Assembly (NCBI GenBank): GCA_947448025.1
Contig: CANFLV010000007.1
Span: 62,001 to 126,000 of the forward strand
Length of the DNA: 64,000 bases
Reading direction: 5' to 3'
Origin: Oxalobacteraceae bacterium
GTDB lineage: Bacteria; Pseudomonadota; Gammaproteobacteria; Burkholderiales; Burkholderiaceae_D
The notes beneath the pieces are model-generated. The model was not told where the DNA came from, searched no databases, and was given only the letters and a program-made list of their open reading frames with translations. The translations under genes and the position numbers were made by a program. Each line of letters opens with the position of its first letter. The stretch's first letter is position 1. Of this stretch, positions 57,387 to 64,000 are shown one piece after another.

Positions 57387-57653
57387 ATGGCAAATACAGC
57401 ACAAGCACGCAAGCGCGCTCGTCAGGCAGTCAAGCAAAACGCACACAATTCGAGCCAGCGTTCGACATTGCGTACAGCGATCAAAGCTGTTCGCAAAGCG
57501 ATTGAAGCCGGTGACAAAGCCGCTGCAGCGCAAGTGTTCGTAAATTCAGTGTCGACGATCGATCGCATCGCTGACAAGAAAATCATTCACAAGAACAAAG
57601 CTGCTCGCCATAAGAGCCGTCTGGCTGCAGCGATCAAGGCACTCACAGCCTGA
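57387..57653 (+). CDS. rpsT: 30S ribosomal protein S20
   Basis: 88-residue basic helical ribosomal protein: [20 protein letters not shown], then the [15 protein letters not shown] helix and [20 protein letters not shown] 57387 with AGGAAAT upstream matches the family; 12 in-frame codons upstream are not used. Single-gene unit with a hairpin and terminator downstream. Confidence 0.97.
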   Translation: MANTAQARKRARQAVKQNAHNSSQRSTLRTAIKAVRKAIEAGDKAAAAQVFVNSVSTIDRIADKKIIHKNKAARHKSRLAAAIKALTA

Positions 57654-57670
57654 TTTAAGCAAATGTTTGT

Positions 57671-57739
57671 CTGGCGAGTCTCTCGCCAGCAAGCCTGCCG
57701 ATGAAAAAAACCCGCATGACTTCGGTCTTGCGGGTTTTT
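57671..57739 (+). terminator. Hairpin plus rho-independent terminator after rpsT
   Basis: First an 8-bp hairpin CTGGCGAG / CTCGCCAG (57671-57689). Then a stem around AACCCGCATGAC / GTCTTGCGGGTT with a TTCG loop (57706-57739) and T residues on the plus strand and A residues on the other, so it may also serve the convergent DUF192 gene. Confidence 0.85.
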
Positions 57740-57812
57740 GTTCGTCCTGAATTTTGTAGCAAATCAGCCTCAGTCCGAGTGCCTGATACAGCAGAGGGCC
57801 ACCCAGCTGGAA

Positions 57813-58280
57813 TTAGCGAACCCCTGGAATGCCGTCGATATGACTGCCGGCTTTGAAACCCTTCTGCTTGAACCAGCCAAGATTCATCTCCAGCGCAAAG
57901 CGAACATCCTTGACTGCGCAATGCGACTCGGTCGTTTGCGGCTTCATGTCTTCGATATTCACGATTGTGCCACTATCATCGATAAAGGCCACGGATAATG
58001 GTAGCAAGGTATTCTTCATCCACATACATACGCCATTGGGGCGCGGGAAAATGAACAGCATGCCGTCATTGTTGGCCATCTTTTCACGAAACATCAAGCC
58101 TTGCTGGCGCTCCGCGTCAGTCGCAGCGACTTCTGCCTGAATCACATGCATGCCGGCATTAAGTGCAGTCGTGCGAAAGCGCGTGATTTGCTGCGCCTGT
58201 GCAGTACTTGCTAAAAAAATAATGCTGGCAATGCCAAATTGCGCGCATCGAGCTAACGCGGTAGCAGAAAATTTTGTCAT
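57813..58280 (-). CDS. DUF192 family exported protein
   Basis: 155 residues. A hydrophobic N-terminal signal (ending near TAQA, residue 29) is followed by the compact DUF192 beta-barrel: VIQAEVAATDAERQQGLMFRE, MLFIFPRPNGVCMWMKNTLLPLSVAFID and a final FKAGSHI strand. Members are small periplasmic or secreted proteins of unknown function. ATG 58280 is used; a longer frame to 58322 lacks support. Confidence 0.87.
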   Translation of the reverse strand: MTKFSATALARCAQFGIASIIFLASTAQAQQITRFRTTALNAGMHVIQAEVAATDAERQQGLMFREKMANNDGMLFIFPRPNGVCMWMKNTLLPLSVAFIDDSGTIVNIEDMKPQTTESHCAVKDVRFALEMNLGWFKQKGFKAGSHIDGIPGVR

Positions 58281-58333
58281 TTTAAGTAGGTGATAAGACA
58301 GGAGCAGGCAGTGTAGCAGCACTTGAATTGAAA

Positions 58334-58356
58334 AAAGGCAGGACAGGCCTGCCTTT
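58334..58356 (-). terminator. Terminator of the first tiny secreted-protein gene
   Basis: The 9-bp stem AAAGGCAGG / CCTGCCTTT with an ACAGG loop, followed on the minus strand by six T residues, lies 20 bases beyond the stop at 58376. Its core AAAGGCAG...CTGCCTTT is repeated after the neighbouring paralogue. Confidence 0.88.
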
Positions 58357-58375
58357 TGTAATCTTGAAACGGAAA

Positions 58376-58540
58376 TTATTTTGAAGCAGAAGCAGATGCC
58401 GCAGCCGCTTTGGCTGAGGCCGATGCTGATGCAGATGCTTTAGCCGAAGCAGATGCCGAAGCCGGTGCAGACATGTGGGAGCCAGCAAATGCAGACGCAA
58501 CAAACAGGCAAGCACTCAGGGCAGCGATCAAGTTTTTCAT
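58376..58540 (-). CDS. Tiny secreted Ala/Ser-rich protein (paralogue A)
   Basis: 54 residues: signal peptide MKNLIAALSACLFVASAFA, then GSHMSAPASASASAK and an Ala/Ser repeat with three Lys spaced about eight to ten residues apart, ending TAA. GGAG lies nine bases before the ATG and a terminator lies downstream, so it is a complete small gene. Its signal peptide and GSHM junction are nearly identical to the next gene's. The mature peptide is low-complexity. Function unknown. Confidence 0.8.
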   Translation of the reverse strand: MKNLIAALSACLFVASAFAGSHMSAPASASASAKASASASASAKAAAASASASK

Positions 58541-58729
58541 TATGCAGTTCTCCAGATTATTGTTATAAGATTTGATGATTCGGTTGAATCATTGACACAA
58601 ACGTCTGTGTGCGTTGGTGGTTGACAACTATTTGATGTTTCATCCAAAAACAAATTCGCCGGGCTCAGGGCGATCAATTTCATCGGAATGCGGGTTTTAT
58701 TCAAACCGGACAAGATGCGAGAGACGAAA

Positions 58730-58756
58730 AAAAAGGCAGGTGAACACTGCCTTTTT
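58730..58756 (-). terminator. Terminator of the second tiny secreted-protein gene
   Basis: The 10-bp stem AAAAAGGCAG / CTGCCTTTTT with a seven-base loop and T run on the minus strand lies about 20 bases beyond the stop at 58778. Confidence 0.88.
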
Positions 58757-58777
58757 GATACTGGGAAGCAAGAATAA

Positions 58778-58969
58778 TTATTTCATTGCTGCAGCAGTTG
58801 TTTTCGACTTCTTGGATTTTTTTGCTTTTTTGGTTTTTTTTGCTTTTGGTGCTTCAGCAGCAGTTGTAGCGCCAGGTGTCAAGACTGGAGCAGGAGCAGC
58901 CATGTGGCTACCAGCGAATGCGGAAACAGCGAACAGACCAGCAACCAGCGCAGCGATCAGATTTTTCAT
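58778..58969 (-). CDS. Tiny secreted Lys/Ala-rich protein (paralogue B)
   Basis: 63 residues: signal peptide MKNLIAALVAGLFAVSAFA, then GSHMAAPAPVLTPG and a lysine-rich tail with KKTKKAKKSKKSKTTAA, reminiscent of histone-H1-like or acid-shock-type tails. It is a tandem paralogue of the gene at 58376-58540: same signal, same GSHM start of the mature part, but a strongly basic tail instead of a Ser/Ala one. Function unknown; a cationic periplasmic or secreted peptide that binds polyanions is possible. Confidence 0.8.
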   Translation of the reverse strand: MKNLIAALVAGLFAVSAFAGSHMAAPAPVLTPGATTAAEAPKAKKTKKAKKSKKSKTTAAAMK

Positions 58970-59231
58970 TTTTTCAGTCTTTCAAAATAGCATGTTGGGT
59001 AAGAGTACGATTCTCGTGAATCACTGCGAATAACGGTGTCGAACGCCAGTGGTTGACAGCAGACTCTTAAATAAACAAGACATGCCGCAATTCAGCGCTC
59101 TAACCTTTTTGATTATACAATTTGCCGTAAGCGATAAGAAACAATTATCAGAAACTTATTAGCAATAAAGTTTTAATTCATGGTTTGCCAAGCCTGGCCG
59201 ACTACCCTTGCCGTCTCAAATAGGTTTGTCG

Positions 59232-60419
59232 ATGCGCTTTGCAATTCATGGTCTAACGTTTTTATTGTCAGCGATCTGCGCTTCGGGCCAGCTGATGGCC
59301 GCAGCTTATGTACCCAAGTCAGACGCGCAAGTGCTCGAACGCCTGCCATTCAAGCCCTCCGATCCGGTCGCCCGCGAGCTCGGCCAACTCCGTTCAGAAT
59401 TACAGCGCTCACCGCAAAATCGCGAGCTGGCGGTGCAACTTGCGCGCCGATATTACGACATGGTCGCTGAAGAGGGGGATCCGCGCTATCTTGGCTATGC
59501 CCAGGCGGCACTGGCGCCATGGTGGGAAATGCCAACGCCTCCGACCGACGTGCAAGTCATCCGCGCCAGCCTGCGCCAATTCCAGCATGACTTTGATGGC
59601 GCTCTGAGCGACCTCGGTCAAGTCCTTGAGCGCGAGCCGCAAAATGCGCGTGCGCTTATCCTGCGGGCGATCATACATATTGTCCAGGCGCGTTACGAGC
59701 AGGGTCGCAGTGATTGCCGTTCCTTGCGTGGCGGCGATACTGAGCTACTCAGTCTTGGCTGTGAAGCGGTGATCGACGGCCTCACTGGCAAGGCTACCGC
59801 TGCTTATACTGGCTTGAAAGCAGCCTATGAAGCGCGACCAGCCGTGTCGACAGATGAAAAACTCTGGATCCAGCTACGACTGGCTGAGCTGTCACAACGG
59901 CGAGGGCGGCTCGATTTGGCCGAAATTCATTTTAAGAAAGCGTTGGAGCTTGGTGTCAGCGAAACTTTTTTATTGGCGAACTATGCTGATTTGCTACTCG
60001 ATTTGAAGCGGCCGGCCGAAGTCGTCGCCTTGCTCAAAGATAAGGTGCGCTCAGATGGCCTTTTGCTGCGCCTGGCCTTTGCCGAGCGTGCGCTGAATCT
60101 ACCCACTGCTGGGGAGCGGGAAGCGGCACTCGCCGCTCGCTATGGTGCGGCACAACTGCGCGGCGACACCGTGCATCAGCAAGAGGAAGCGCGCTTCGCC
60201 TTACAAGTCCAGCGTGATCCGAAAAAATCCTTATGGCTGTCGCAGCAAAACTGGAAAGTCCAGCGTGAGCCGCGCGATGCGCGTGGATTTCTGGAAGCGG
60301 CGATCGCTGCGAAAGATCCGCAAGCAGCGCAGCCCGTGCTGGAATGGCTGGCACAAAGCCACATCGAAGATCCGCTGTTAATCGGCTTGGGTCAGCAATT
60401 GAAAGGCGGTGCCAAATGA
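59232..60419 (+). CDS. Exported TPR-type protein upstream of a HupE/UreJ-like gene
   Basis: 395 residues. A signal peptide (MRFAIHGLTFLLSAICASGQ, cleaved near MAA) is followed by helical repeats: LQRSPQNRELAVQLARRYYD, DFDGALSDLGQVLEREPQNARALILRAIIH and RRGRLDLAEIHFKKALELG have TPR spacing. The protein is therefore a periplasmic scaffold candidate. ATG 59232 follows a weak AGG; TTG 59208 is an alternative. Its stop overlaps the next start (ATGA), so the two genes are translated together. No enzyme motif is seen. Confidence 0.8.
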   Translation: MRFAIHGLTFLLSAICASGQLMAAAYVPKSDAQVLERLPFKPSDPVARELGQLRSELQRSPQNRELAVQLARRYYDMVAEEGDPRYLGYAQAALAPWWEMPTPPTDVQVIRASLRQFQHDFDGALSDLGQVLEREPQNARALILRAIIHIVQARYEQGRSDCRSLRGGDTELLSLGCEAVIDGLTGKATAAYTGLKAAYEARPAVSTDEKLWIQLRLAELSQRRGRLDLAEIHFKKALELGVSETFLLANYADLLLDLKRPAEVVALLKDKVRSDGLLLRLAFAERALNLPTAGEREAALAARYGAAQLRGDTVHQQEEARFALQVQRDPKKSLWLSQQNWKVQREPRDARGFLEAAIAAKDPQAAQPVLEWLAQSHIEDPLLIGLGQQLKGGAK

Positions 60420-61540
60420 AGCGCCTGCTTTTGCTGGTCGCCAGCCTGCTGATTTTTTCGACTGCGCAGGCGCACAAACCCAGCGACAGTTACCTTAACT
60501 TGAGCGTCAACGATAAAGTTGTCACCGGGCAGTGGGATATTGCTCTGCGCGACCTCGATTTCGCGCTGGGTCTTGATGCGAACGGCGACGCCGAAATTAC
60601 CTGGGCTGAAGTTAAAGCGAAGCACAAGGACATCGCCGCCTATGCCTTCGCCCGCTTGCAATTGTCCACCGGCGACAAAGTCTGTCCGGTCGTGGTCACC
60701 GAACACCTGATAGACGATCACACCGATGGTGCCTATGCCGTCATGCGCTTCAAGGCCGAATGTCCGGAACGCATCGCCAAACTGCAGGCGCGTTACAGCC
60801 TGTTCCATGAGATCGATCCGCAACACAAAGGTTTGCTGCGCCTGGAGTATCAGGGTGCCTCGAATGCGGCGATTTTCAGCCCGCAAAGCGCGACCCAGGA
60901 ATTCACACTGGCAGAACCCGACAAGGTCGGGCAATTCCTCGATTATGGCCGTGAAGGTGTCTGGCACATCTGGATCGGCTTTGACCACATTCTGTTCCTG
61001 CTGGCCTTGCTGCTGCCGGCCGTCGTCGTGCGTGAAGACAAAGCATGGCAAGGCGTCGTTGCTTTCCGTCCGGCTTTTTGGTCGGTCTTGCGGATTGTGA
61101 CGGCATTCACGCTGGCGCATTCCATCACCCTGACACTGGCGACCCTCGGTGTGCTCAGCTTGCCATCACGCTGGGTCGAGTCGACGATCGCCGCATCGGT
61201 CGTGATCGCGGCCTTGAATAATGTTTATCCGATTTTCCGTGAGCGGCGCTGGATGATGGCCTTCCTGTTCGGCCTGATACATGGCTTTGGTTTTGCGAGC
61301 GTGCTGGCCGATCTGGGCTTGCCGCGCGATGCGCTGATATTGGCGCTGGTCGGTTTCAATCTCGGTGTTGAGACCGGACAACTCGCCATCGTGGCAGCCT
61401 TCCTGCCCGTCGCCTTCCTGCTGCGCCACACGACGTTTTATCGGCGACTGGTTCTCATTGGCGGTTCGCTCCTGATCGCCTTGCTCGCCAGTGTCTGGCT
61501 GGCAGAACGCTTGTTCGATCTGAAGTTATTGACGGTCTGA
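60416..61540 (+). CDS. HupE/UreJ-family membrane protein with EF-hand-like loop
   Basis: 374 residues. A signal peptide ([19 protein letters not shown]) starts it. A periplasmic domain of about 170 residues contains the loop D54-A-N56-G-D58-A-E60-I-T62-W-A-E65, matching EF-hand calcium spacing. The C-terminal half (about 185-370) has six or seven transmembrane helices with [19 protein letters not shown] and [19 protein letters not shown], whose His residues are typical of the HupE/UreJ family of metal-linked membrane proteins. It may transport a metal such as nickel or cobalt, but no urease or hydrogenase genes are present. Its 3' end overlaps the convergent gene by 15 bases. Confidence 0.83.
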   Translation: MKRLLLLVASLLIFSTAQAHKPSDSYLNLSVNDKVVTGQWDIALRDLDFALGLDANGDAEITWAEVKAKHKDIAAYAFARLQLSTGDKVCPVVVTEHLIDDHTDGAYAVMRFKAECPERIAKLQARYSLFHEIDPQHKGLLRLEYQGASNAAIFSPQSATQEFTLAEPDKVGQFLDYGREGVWHIWIGFDHILFLLALLLPAVVVREDKAWQGVVAFRPAFWSVLRIVTAFTLAHSITLTLATLGVLSLPSRWVESTIAASVVIAALNNVYPIFRERRWMMAFLFGLIHGFGFASVLADLGLPRDALILALVGFNLGVETGQLAIVAAFLPVAFLLRHTTFYRRLVLIGGSLLIALLASVWLAERLFDLKLLTV

Positions 61541-62095
61541 TAAAAAATCAGCCGGCGAAACTTCGCAGAATTCACCCGGCAGCAATGGATGCGCCGCCAG
61601 CGTAAAGCCGCCAATGGCGATACGGATCAGGCGCAAGGTCGGCAATCCGACTGCCGCCGTCATGCGCCTGACTTGACGGTTTTTTCCTTCGGACAGGGTG
61701 ATGGCGAGCCAGCTCGTGGGTGCCTTGGCGCGCTGCCGAATGGGTGGATTGCGTGGCCAGAGCCATGTTGGTTCTTCAATGTGTTTCGCCTCGCATGGGC
61801 GGGTGACAAAATCGCCAAGATCGATCGGGCTGCGCAATTTTTTCAGCGCTGCTGCATCTGGCGTTCCTTCCACCTGAACCAGATAAGTTTTCGGCTGCTT
61901 CAGGTCGGGATGGCTAATGTTATGTTGCAGCCGTCCATCATCCGTCAGCAGCAGCAAGCCTTCGCTGTCGGCATCGAGCCGGCCGGCCGGATAGATATCC
62001 GGAATGTGCAGGAAATCCGCCAGCGTCTGCCGCTCGGGATGAGCCGAAAACTGGCACATGACATTGAAGGGCTTATTGAAAAGTATGAGCGGCAT
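61526..62095 (-). CDS. rRNA pseudouridine synthase, RluE/RsuA family
   Basis: 189-residue pseudouridine synthase without the S4 domain. It has [17 protein letters not shown], the catalytic Asp in [19 protein letters not shown], and the [21 protein letters not shown] motif. The pattern is that of RluE, which modifies 23S rRNA. ATG 62095 fits the family start; GTG 62134 is upstream in frame. Confidence 0.9.
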   Translation of the reverse strand: MPLILFNKPFNVMCQFSAHPERQTLADFLHIPDIYPAGRLDADSEGLLLLTDDGRLQHNISHPDLKQPKTYLVQVEGTPDAAALKKLRSPIDLGDFVTRPCEAKHIEEPTWLWPRNPPIRQRAKAPTSWLAITLSEGKNRQVRRMTAAVGLPTLRLIRIAIGGFTLAAHPLLPGEFCEVSPADFLSDRQ

Positions 62096-62271
62096 GGTGT
62101 GCTGGTCTTGTCGGATGTAAGCGGCGCGCGCCACGATGCAGGATTGTAATGGTCGCCGCGGCTGTATGCCGCAATTCGGTGATAAAAATGGCTATTTCCA
62201 GGGTCGCGGCTATGTCCCAAATGGATGGTAACCATTAAAATACTGGTGCATAATGTGAAACAAAGTCTTGT

Positions 62272-62285
62272 GTCTTATATAAGAC
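62272..62285. promoter_or_regulatory. 14-bp palindrome GTCTTATATAAGAC upstream of icd
   Basis: A perfect palindrome centred about 70 bases before the icd ATG, with an extra GTCTT half-site at 62265-62269. No T-tract or G+C-rich stem, so it is an operator candidate rather than a terminator. I believe similar sequences occur near TCA-cycle genes of Burkholderiales, but I cannot name the regulator with certainty. Confidence 0.6.
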
Positions 62286-62347
62286 TAAAAGGTGCCGGAA
62301 TATTCGGCCAGAATATTTCCACTCTTTATCTAAAACCGGAGATGACG

Positions 62348-63601
62348 ATGTATCAACATATTAAAGTGCCCGCCGAAGGCCAGAAAATTACAGTCAATGC
62401 GGATTATTCGCTGACTGTTCCGGATTGCCCGATTATTCCTTATATCGAAGGTGATGGCACGGGTGTTGATATCAGCCCGGTCATGATGAAAGTGGTCGAT
62501 GCTGCGGTGGCCAAAGCCTATGGCGGCAAGCGCAAGATCCACTGGATGGAAATTTATGCCGGCGAAAAGTCGACCATGGTATATGGTCCTGACGTCTGGT
62601 TGCCTGCAGAGACGCTCGAGGCACTGAAGGACTACGTCGTGTCCATCAAAGGCCCCTTGACGACGCCAGTTGGCGGCGGTATCCGGTCGCTCAACGTGGC
62701 ATTGCGTCAGGAACTCGACCTGTACGTCTGCCTGCGCCCGGTGCGCTATTTCAAGGGCGTGCCGTCGCCTGTGCGCGAGCCGGAAAAGACGAATATGGTG
62801 ATCTTCCGCGAAAATTCAGAAGATATCTATGCCGGTATCGAATGGCAGGAAGGCTCCGACGGCGCCAAGAAATTGATCAATTTCCTGATCAATGAAATGG
62901 GCGTCAAGAAAATCCGTTTTCCTGACACATCCGGCATCGGCGTCAAACCGGTCTCACGCGAAGGTACCGAGCGACTGGTGCGCAAGGCGATCCAGTATGC
63001 GATCGACAATGAGAAGCCTTCAGTGACTATTGTTCATAAGGGCAATATCATGAAGTACACCGAAGGCGGCTTCCGTGACTGGGCCTATGGCCTGGCGCAA
63101 AAGGAATTCGGCGCGCAACTGATCGATGGCGGACCATGGTGCAAATTCAAGAACCCGAAAACAGGTCGCGACATCGTCATCAAAGACTCAATTGCTGATG
63201 CTTTCTTGCAACAAATTCTCTTGCGTCCCGCTGAATACAGCGTCATTGCCACCTTGAACTTGAACGGTGATTACATCTCCGACGCCTTGGCAGCGCAGGT
63301 TGGTGGCATCGGGATTGCGCCAGGTGCGAACCTGTCGGATTCGATTGCGATGTTCGAGGCGACGCACGGTACAGCCCCGAAATACGCCGGCAAGGATTAT
63401 GTCAATCCGGGCTCCCTGATCCTGTCAGCGGAAATGATGTTGCGCCACATGGGCTGGCTCGAAGCGGCCGACCTGATCATCAGCGCCACTGAAAAAGCCA
63501 TCACCGTCAAGAAGGTCACTTACGACTTCGCGCGTTTGATGGAAGGCGCGACCCAGGTTTCTTGTTCGGGCTTTGGCGATGTCATGATCGAAAATATGTA
63601 A
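62348..63601 (+). CDS. icd: NADP-dependent isocitrate dehydrogenase
   Basis: 417-residue TCA-cycle enzyme oxidising isocitrate to 2-oxoglutarate. It has [19 protein letters not shown], the phosphorylatable/substrate-binding Ser in [39 protein letters not shown] and the NADP-type region [21 protein letters not shown] 62348 (MYQHIKVP) is the family start, with GGAG six bases upstream. It is preceded by a palindromic operator candidate and followed by a hairpin and a terminator. Confidence 0.97.
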   Translation: MYQHIKVPAEGQKITVNADYSLTVPDCPIIPYIEGDGTGVDISPVMMKVVDAAVAKAYGGKRKIHWMEIYAGEKSTMVYGPDVWLPAETLEALKDYVVSIKGPLTTPVGGGIRSLNVALRQELDLYVCLRPVRYFKGVPSPVREPEKTNMVIFRENSEDIYAGIEWQEGSDGAKKLINFLINEMGVKKIRFPDTSGIGVKPVSREGTERLVRKAIQYAIDNEKPSVTIVHKGNIMKYTEGGFRDWAYGLAQKEFGAQLIDGGPWCKFKNPKTGRDIVIKDSIADAFLQQILLRPAEYSVIATLNLNGDYISDALAAQVGGIGIAPGANLSDSIAMFEATHGTAPKYAGKDYVNPGSLILSAEMMLRHMGWLEAADLIISATEKAITVKKVTYDFARLMEGATQVSCSGFGDVMIENM

Positions 63602-63613
63602 CTTGTGGTTGGT

Positions 63614-63637
63614 GACTTTGCATGTGCTTGCAAAGTC
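63614..63637 (+). other. Hairpin just after icd (GACTTTGCA-N6-TGCAAAGTC)
   Basis: A 9-bp perfect stem lies 13 bases after the stop, before the main terminator. It may protect the 3' end. Its TTTGCA...TGCAAA core resembles the first palindrome before kup, possibly by chance. Confidence 0.5.
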
Positions 63638-63645
63638 GAGCAAGG

Positions 63646-63670
63646 AAAAGCCGGAGACGATCCGGCTTTT
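63646..63670 (+). terminator. Rho-independent terminator after icd
   Basis: A perfect 10-bp stem AAAAGCCGGA / TCCGGCTTTT with a five-base loop and T residues at the 3' end. Confidence 0.9.
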
Positions 63671-63713
63671 CGCATTTTTCGAAGCGGAGAAATTGCACGT
63701 GGCTCATCAGGAC

Positions 63714-63744
63714 GAAAAAAAACCTCGTATGAAACGAGGTCTTT
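63714..63744 (-). terminator. Terminator of the cold-shock gene
   Basis: On the minus strand the stem ACCTCG / CGAGGT with a seven-base loop is followed by eight T residues, 23 bases beyond the stop at 63767. Confidence 0.85.
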
Positions 63745-63766
63745 TAAAAGCCATAACCGGTGAAGA

Positions 63767-63973
63767 TTATTGTGGGCTTTGGATGTTTGAAGCTTGCTTG
63801 CCTTTAGGGCCTTGCGTGACTTCGAACTGGACTTTTTGACCTTCTTTGAGGGTCTTGAAGCCGTTCATCTGGATTGCGGAGAAGTGCGCGAACAAATCTT
63901 CGCCGCCGTCATCCGGTGTAATGAAGCCGAAACCCTTGGAATCGTTGAACCACTTGACTGTACCTGTTGCCAT
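63767..63973 (-). CDS. Cold-shock domain protein, CspA family
   Basis: 68-residue single-stranded nucleic-acid-binding protein with both RNP motifs: KGFGFIT and DLFAHFS. The start [18 protein letters not shown] is standard. It may serve as an RNA chaperone in cold or general growth. Only 27 bases of its upstream region are in the window, so cold-responsive leader elements cannot be judged. Convergent with icd. Confidence 0.96.
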   Translation of the reverse strand: MATGTVKWFNDSKGFGFITPDDGGEDLFAHFSAIQMNGFKTLKEGQKVQFEVTQGPKGKQASNIQSPQ

Positions 63974-64000
63974 AAAAGCGTCTTTCGAAGAATGACTAAT

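Overview
This window is a contiguous piece of a bacterial chromosome, almost certainly from a betaproteobacterium of the order Burkholderiales, most likely family Oxalobacteraceae. That placement is inferred from protein character and gene order (exbB-exbD-lpxK-trm112-kdsB-adk; rpmB-rpmG beside radC, fkpB and ispH; murJ beside rpsT; icd followed by a cold-shock gene), not from a database search. I find about 60 protein genes, one tRNA and many hairpin terminators. I see no insertion sequence, phage, rRNA operon or CRISPR array.

Layout. 1-5 kb: end of one cell-wall-type gene and a complete L,D-transpeptidase, a chemoreceptor with a C-terminal Cache-like domain, and a luciferase-like oxidoreductase. 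5-18 kb: an accessory-looking stress and potassium block. Its first half holds Hsp20, a DUF5335 protein, a mercuric-reductase-like flavoprotein, a glycogen-debranching-type glycosidase and a GT4 glycosyltransferase. Its second half holds a universal-stress-like protein, the Kup potassium transporter behind a leader full of inverted repeats, a KdpD-like kinase lacking the KdpD and Usp input domains, a KdpE-like regulator, and a potassium channel with two voltage-sensor domains but one pore. 18-29 kb: smpB, rhlE, an SNF2 helicase overlapping a hydratase gene, a proline/tyrosine-repeat secreted protein, a 975-residue exported-type DUF4214 protein, sodB and xseA. 29-39 kb: exbB/exbD, lipid A and KDO genes, adk, a proton-pumping pyrophosphatase, an SDR, a patatin and a second repeat protein. 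39-46.8 kb: barstar-like gene, purN, an rsmB-type methyltransferase, mscS, a desaturase, ribosomal proteins L33 and L28, radC, fkpB and ispH. 47-51 kb: a branched-chain amino-acid ABC transporter (livHMGF) without its binding protein. 51-64 kb: FAH-family enzyme, glycine-zipper protein, tRNA-Arg(CCT), uup, sirB1-like gene, murJ, rpsT, DUF192, two tandem tiny secreted paralogues, a TPR plus HupE/UreJ-like pair, a pseudouridine synthase, icd and a cold-shock gene.

The most promising novelty is the potassium cluster at 11.2-18.0 kb. A Kup importer, a reduced Kdp-type two-component system with no kdpFABC in the window, a stand-alone Usp-like protein and a VSD-VSD-pore channel lie together on one strand. 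Together they could form a potassium-homeostasis module that senses both membrane voltage and potassium. The physical clustering and the domain layout are seen directly; the joint function is inference. Start codons were chosen from ribosome-binding sites and family N-termini, and several differ from the longest open frame.
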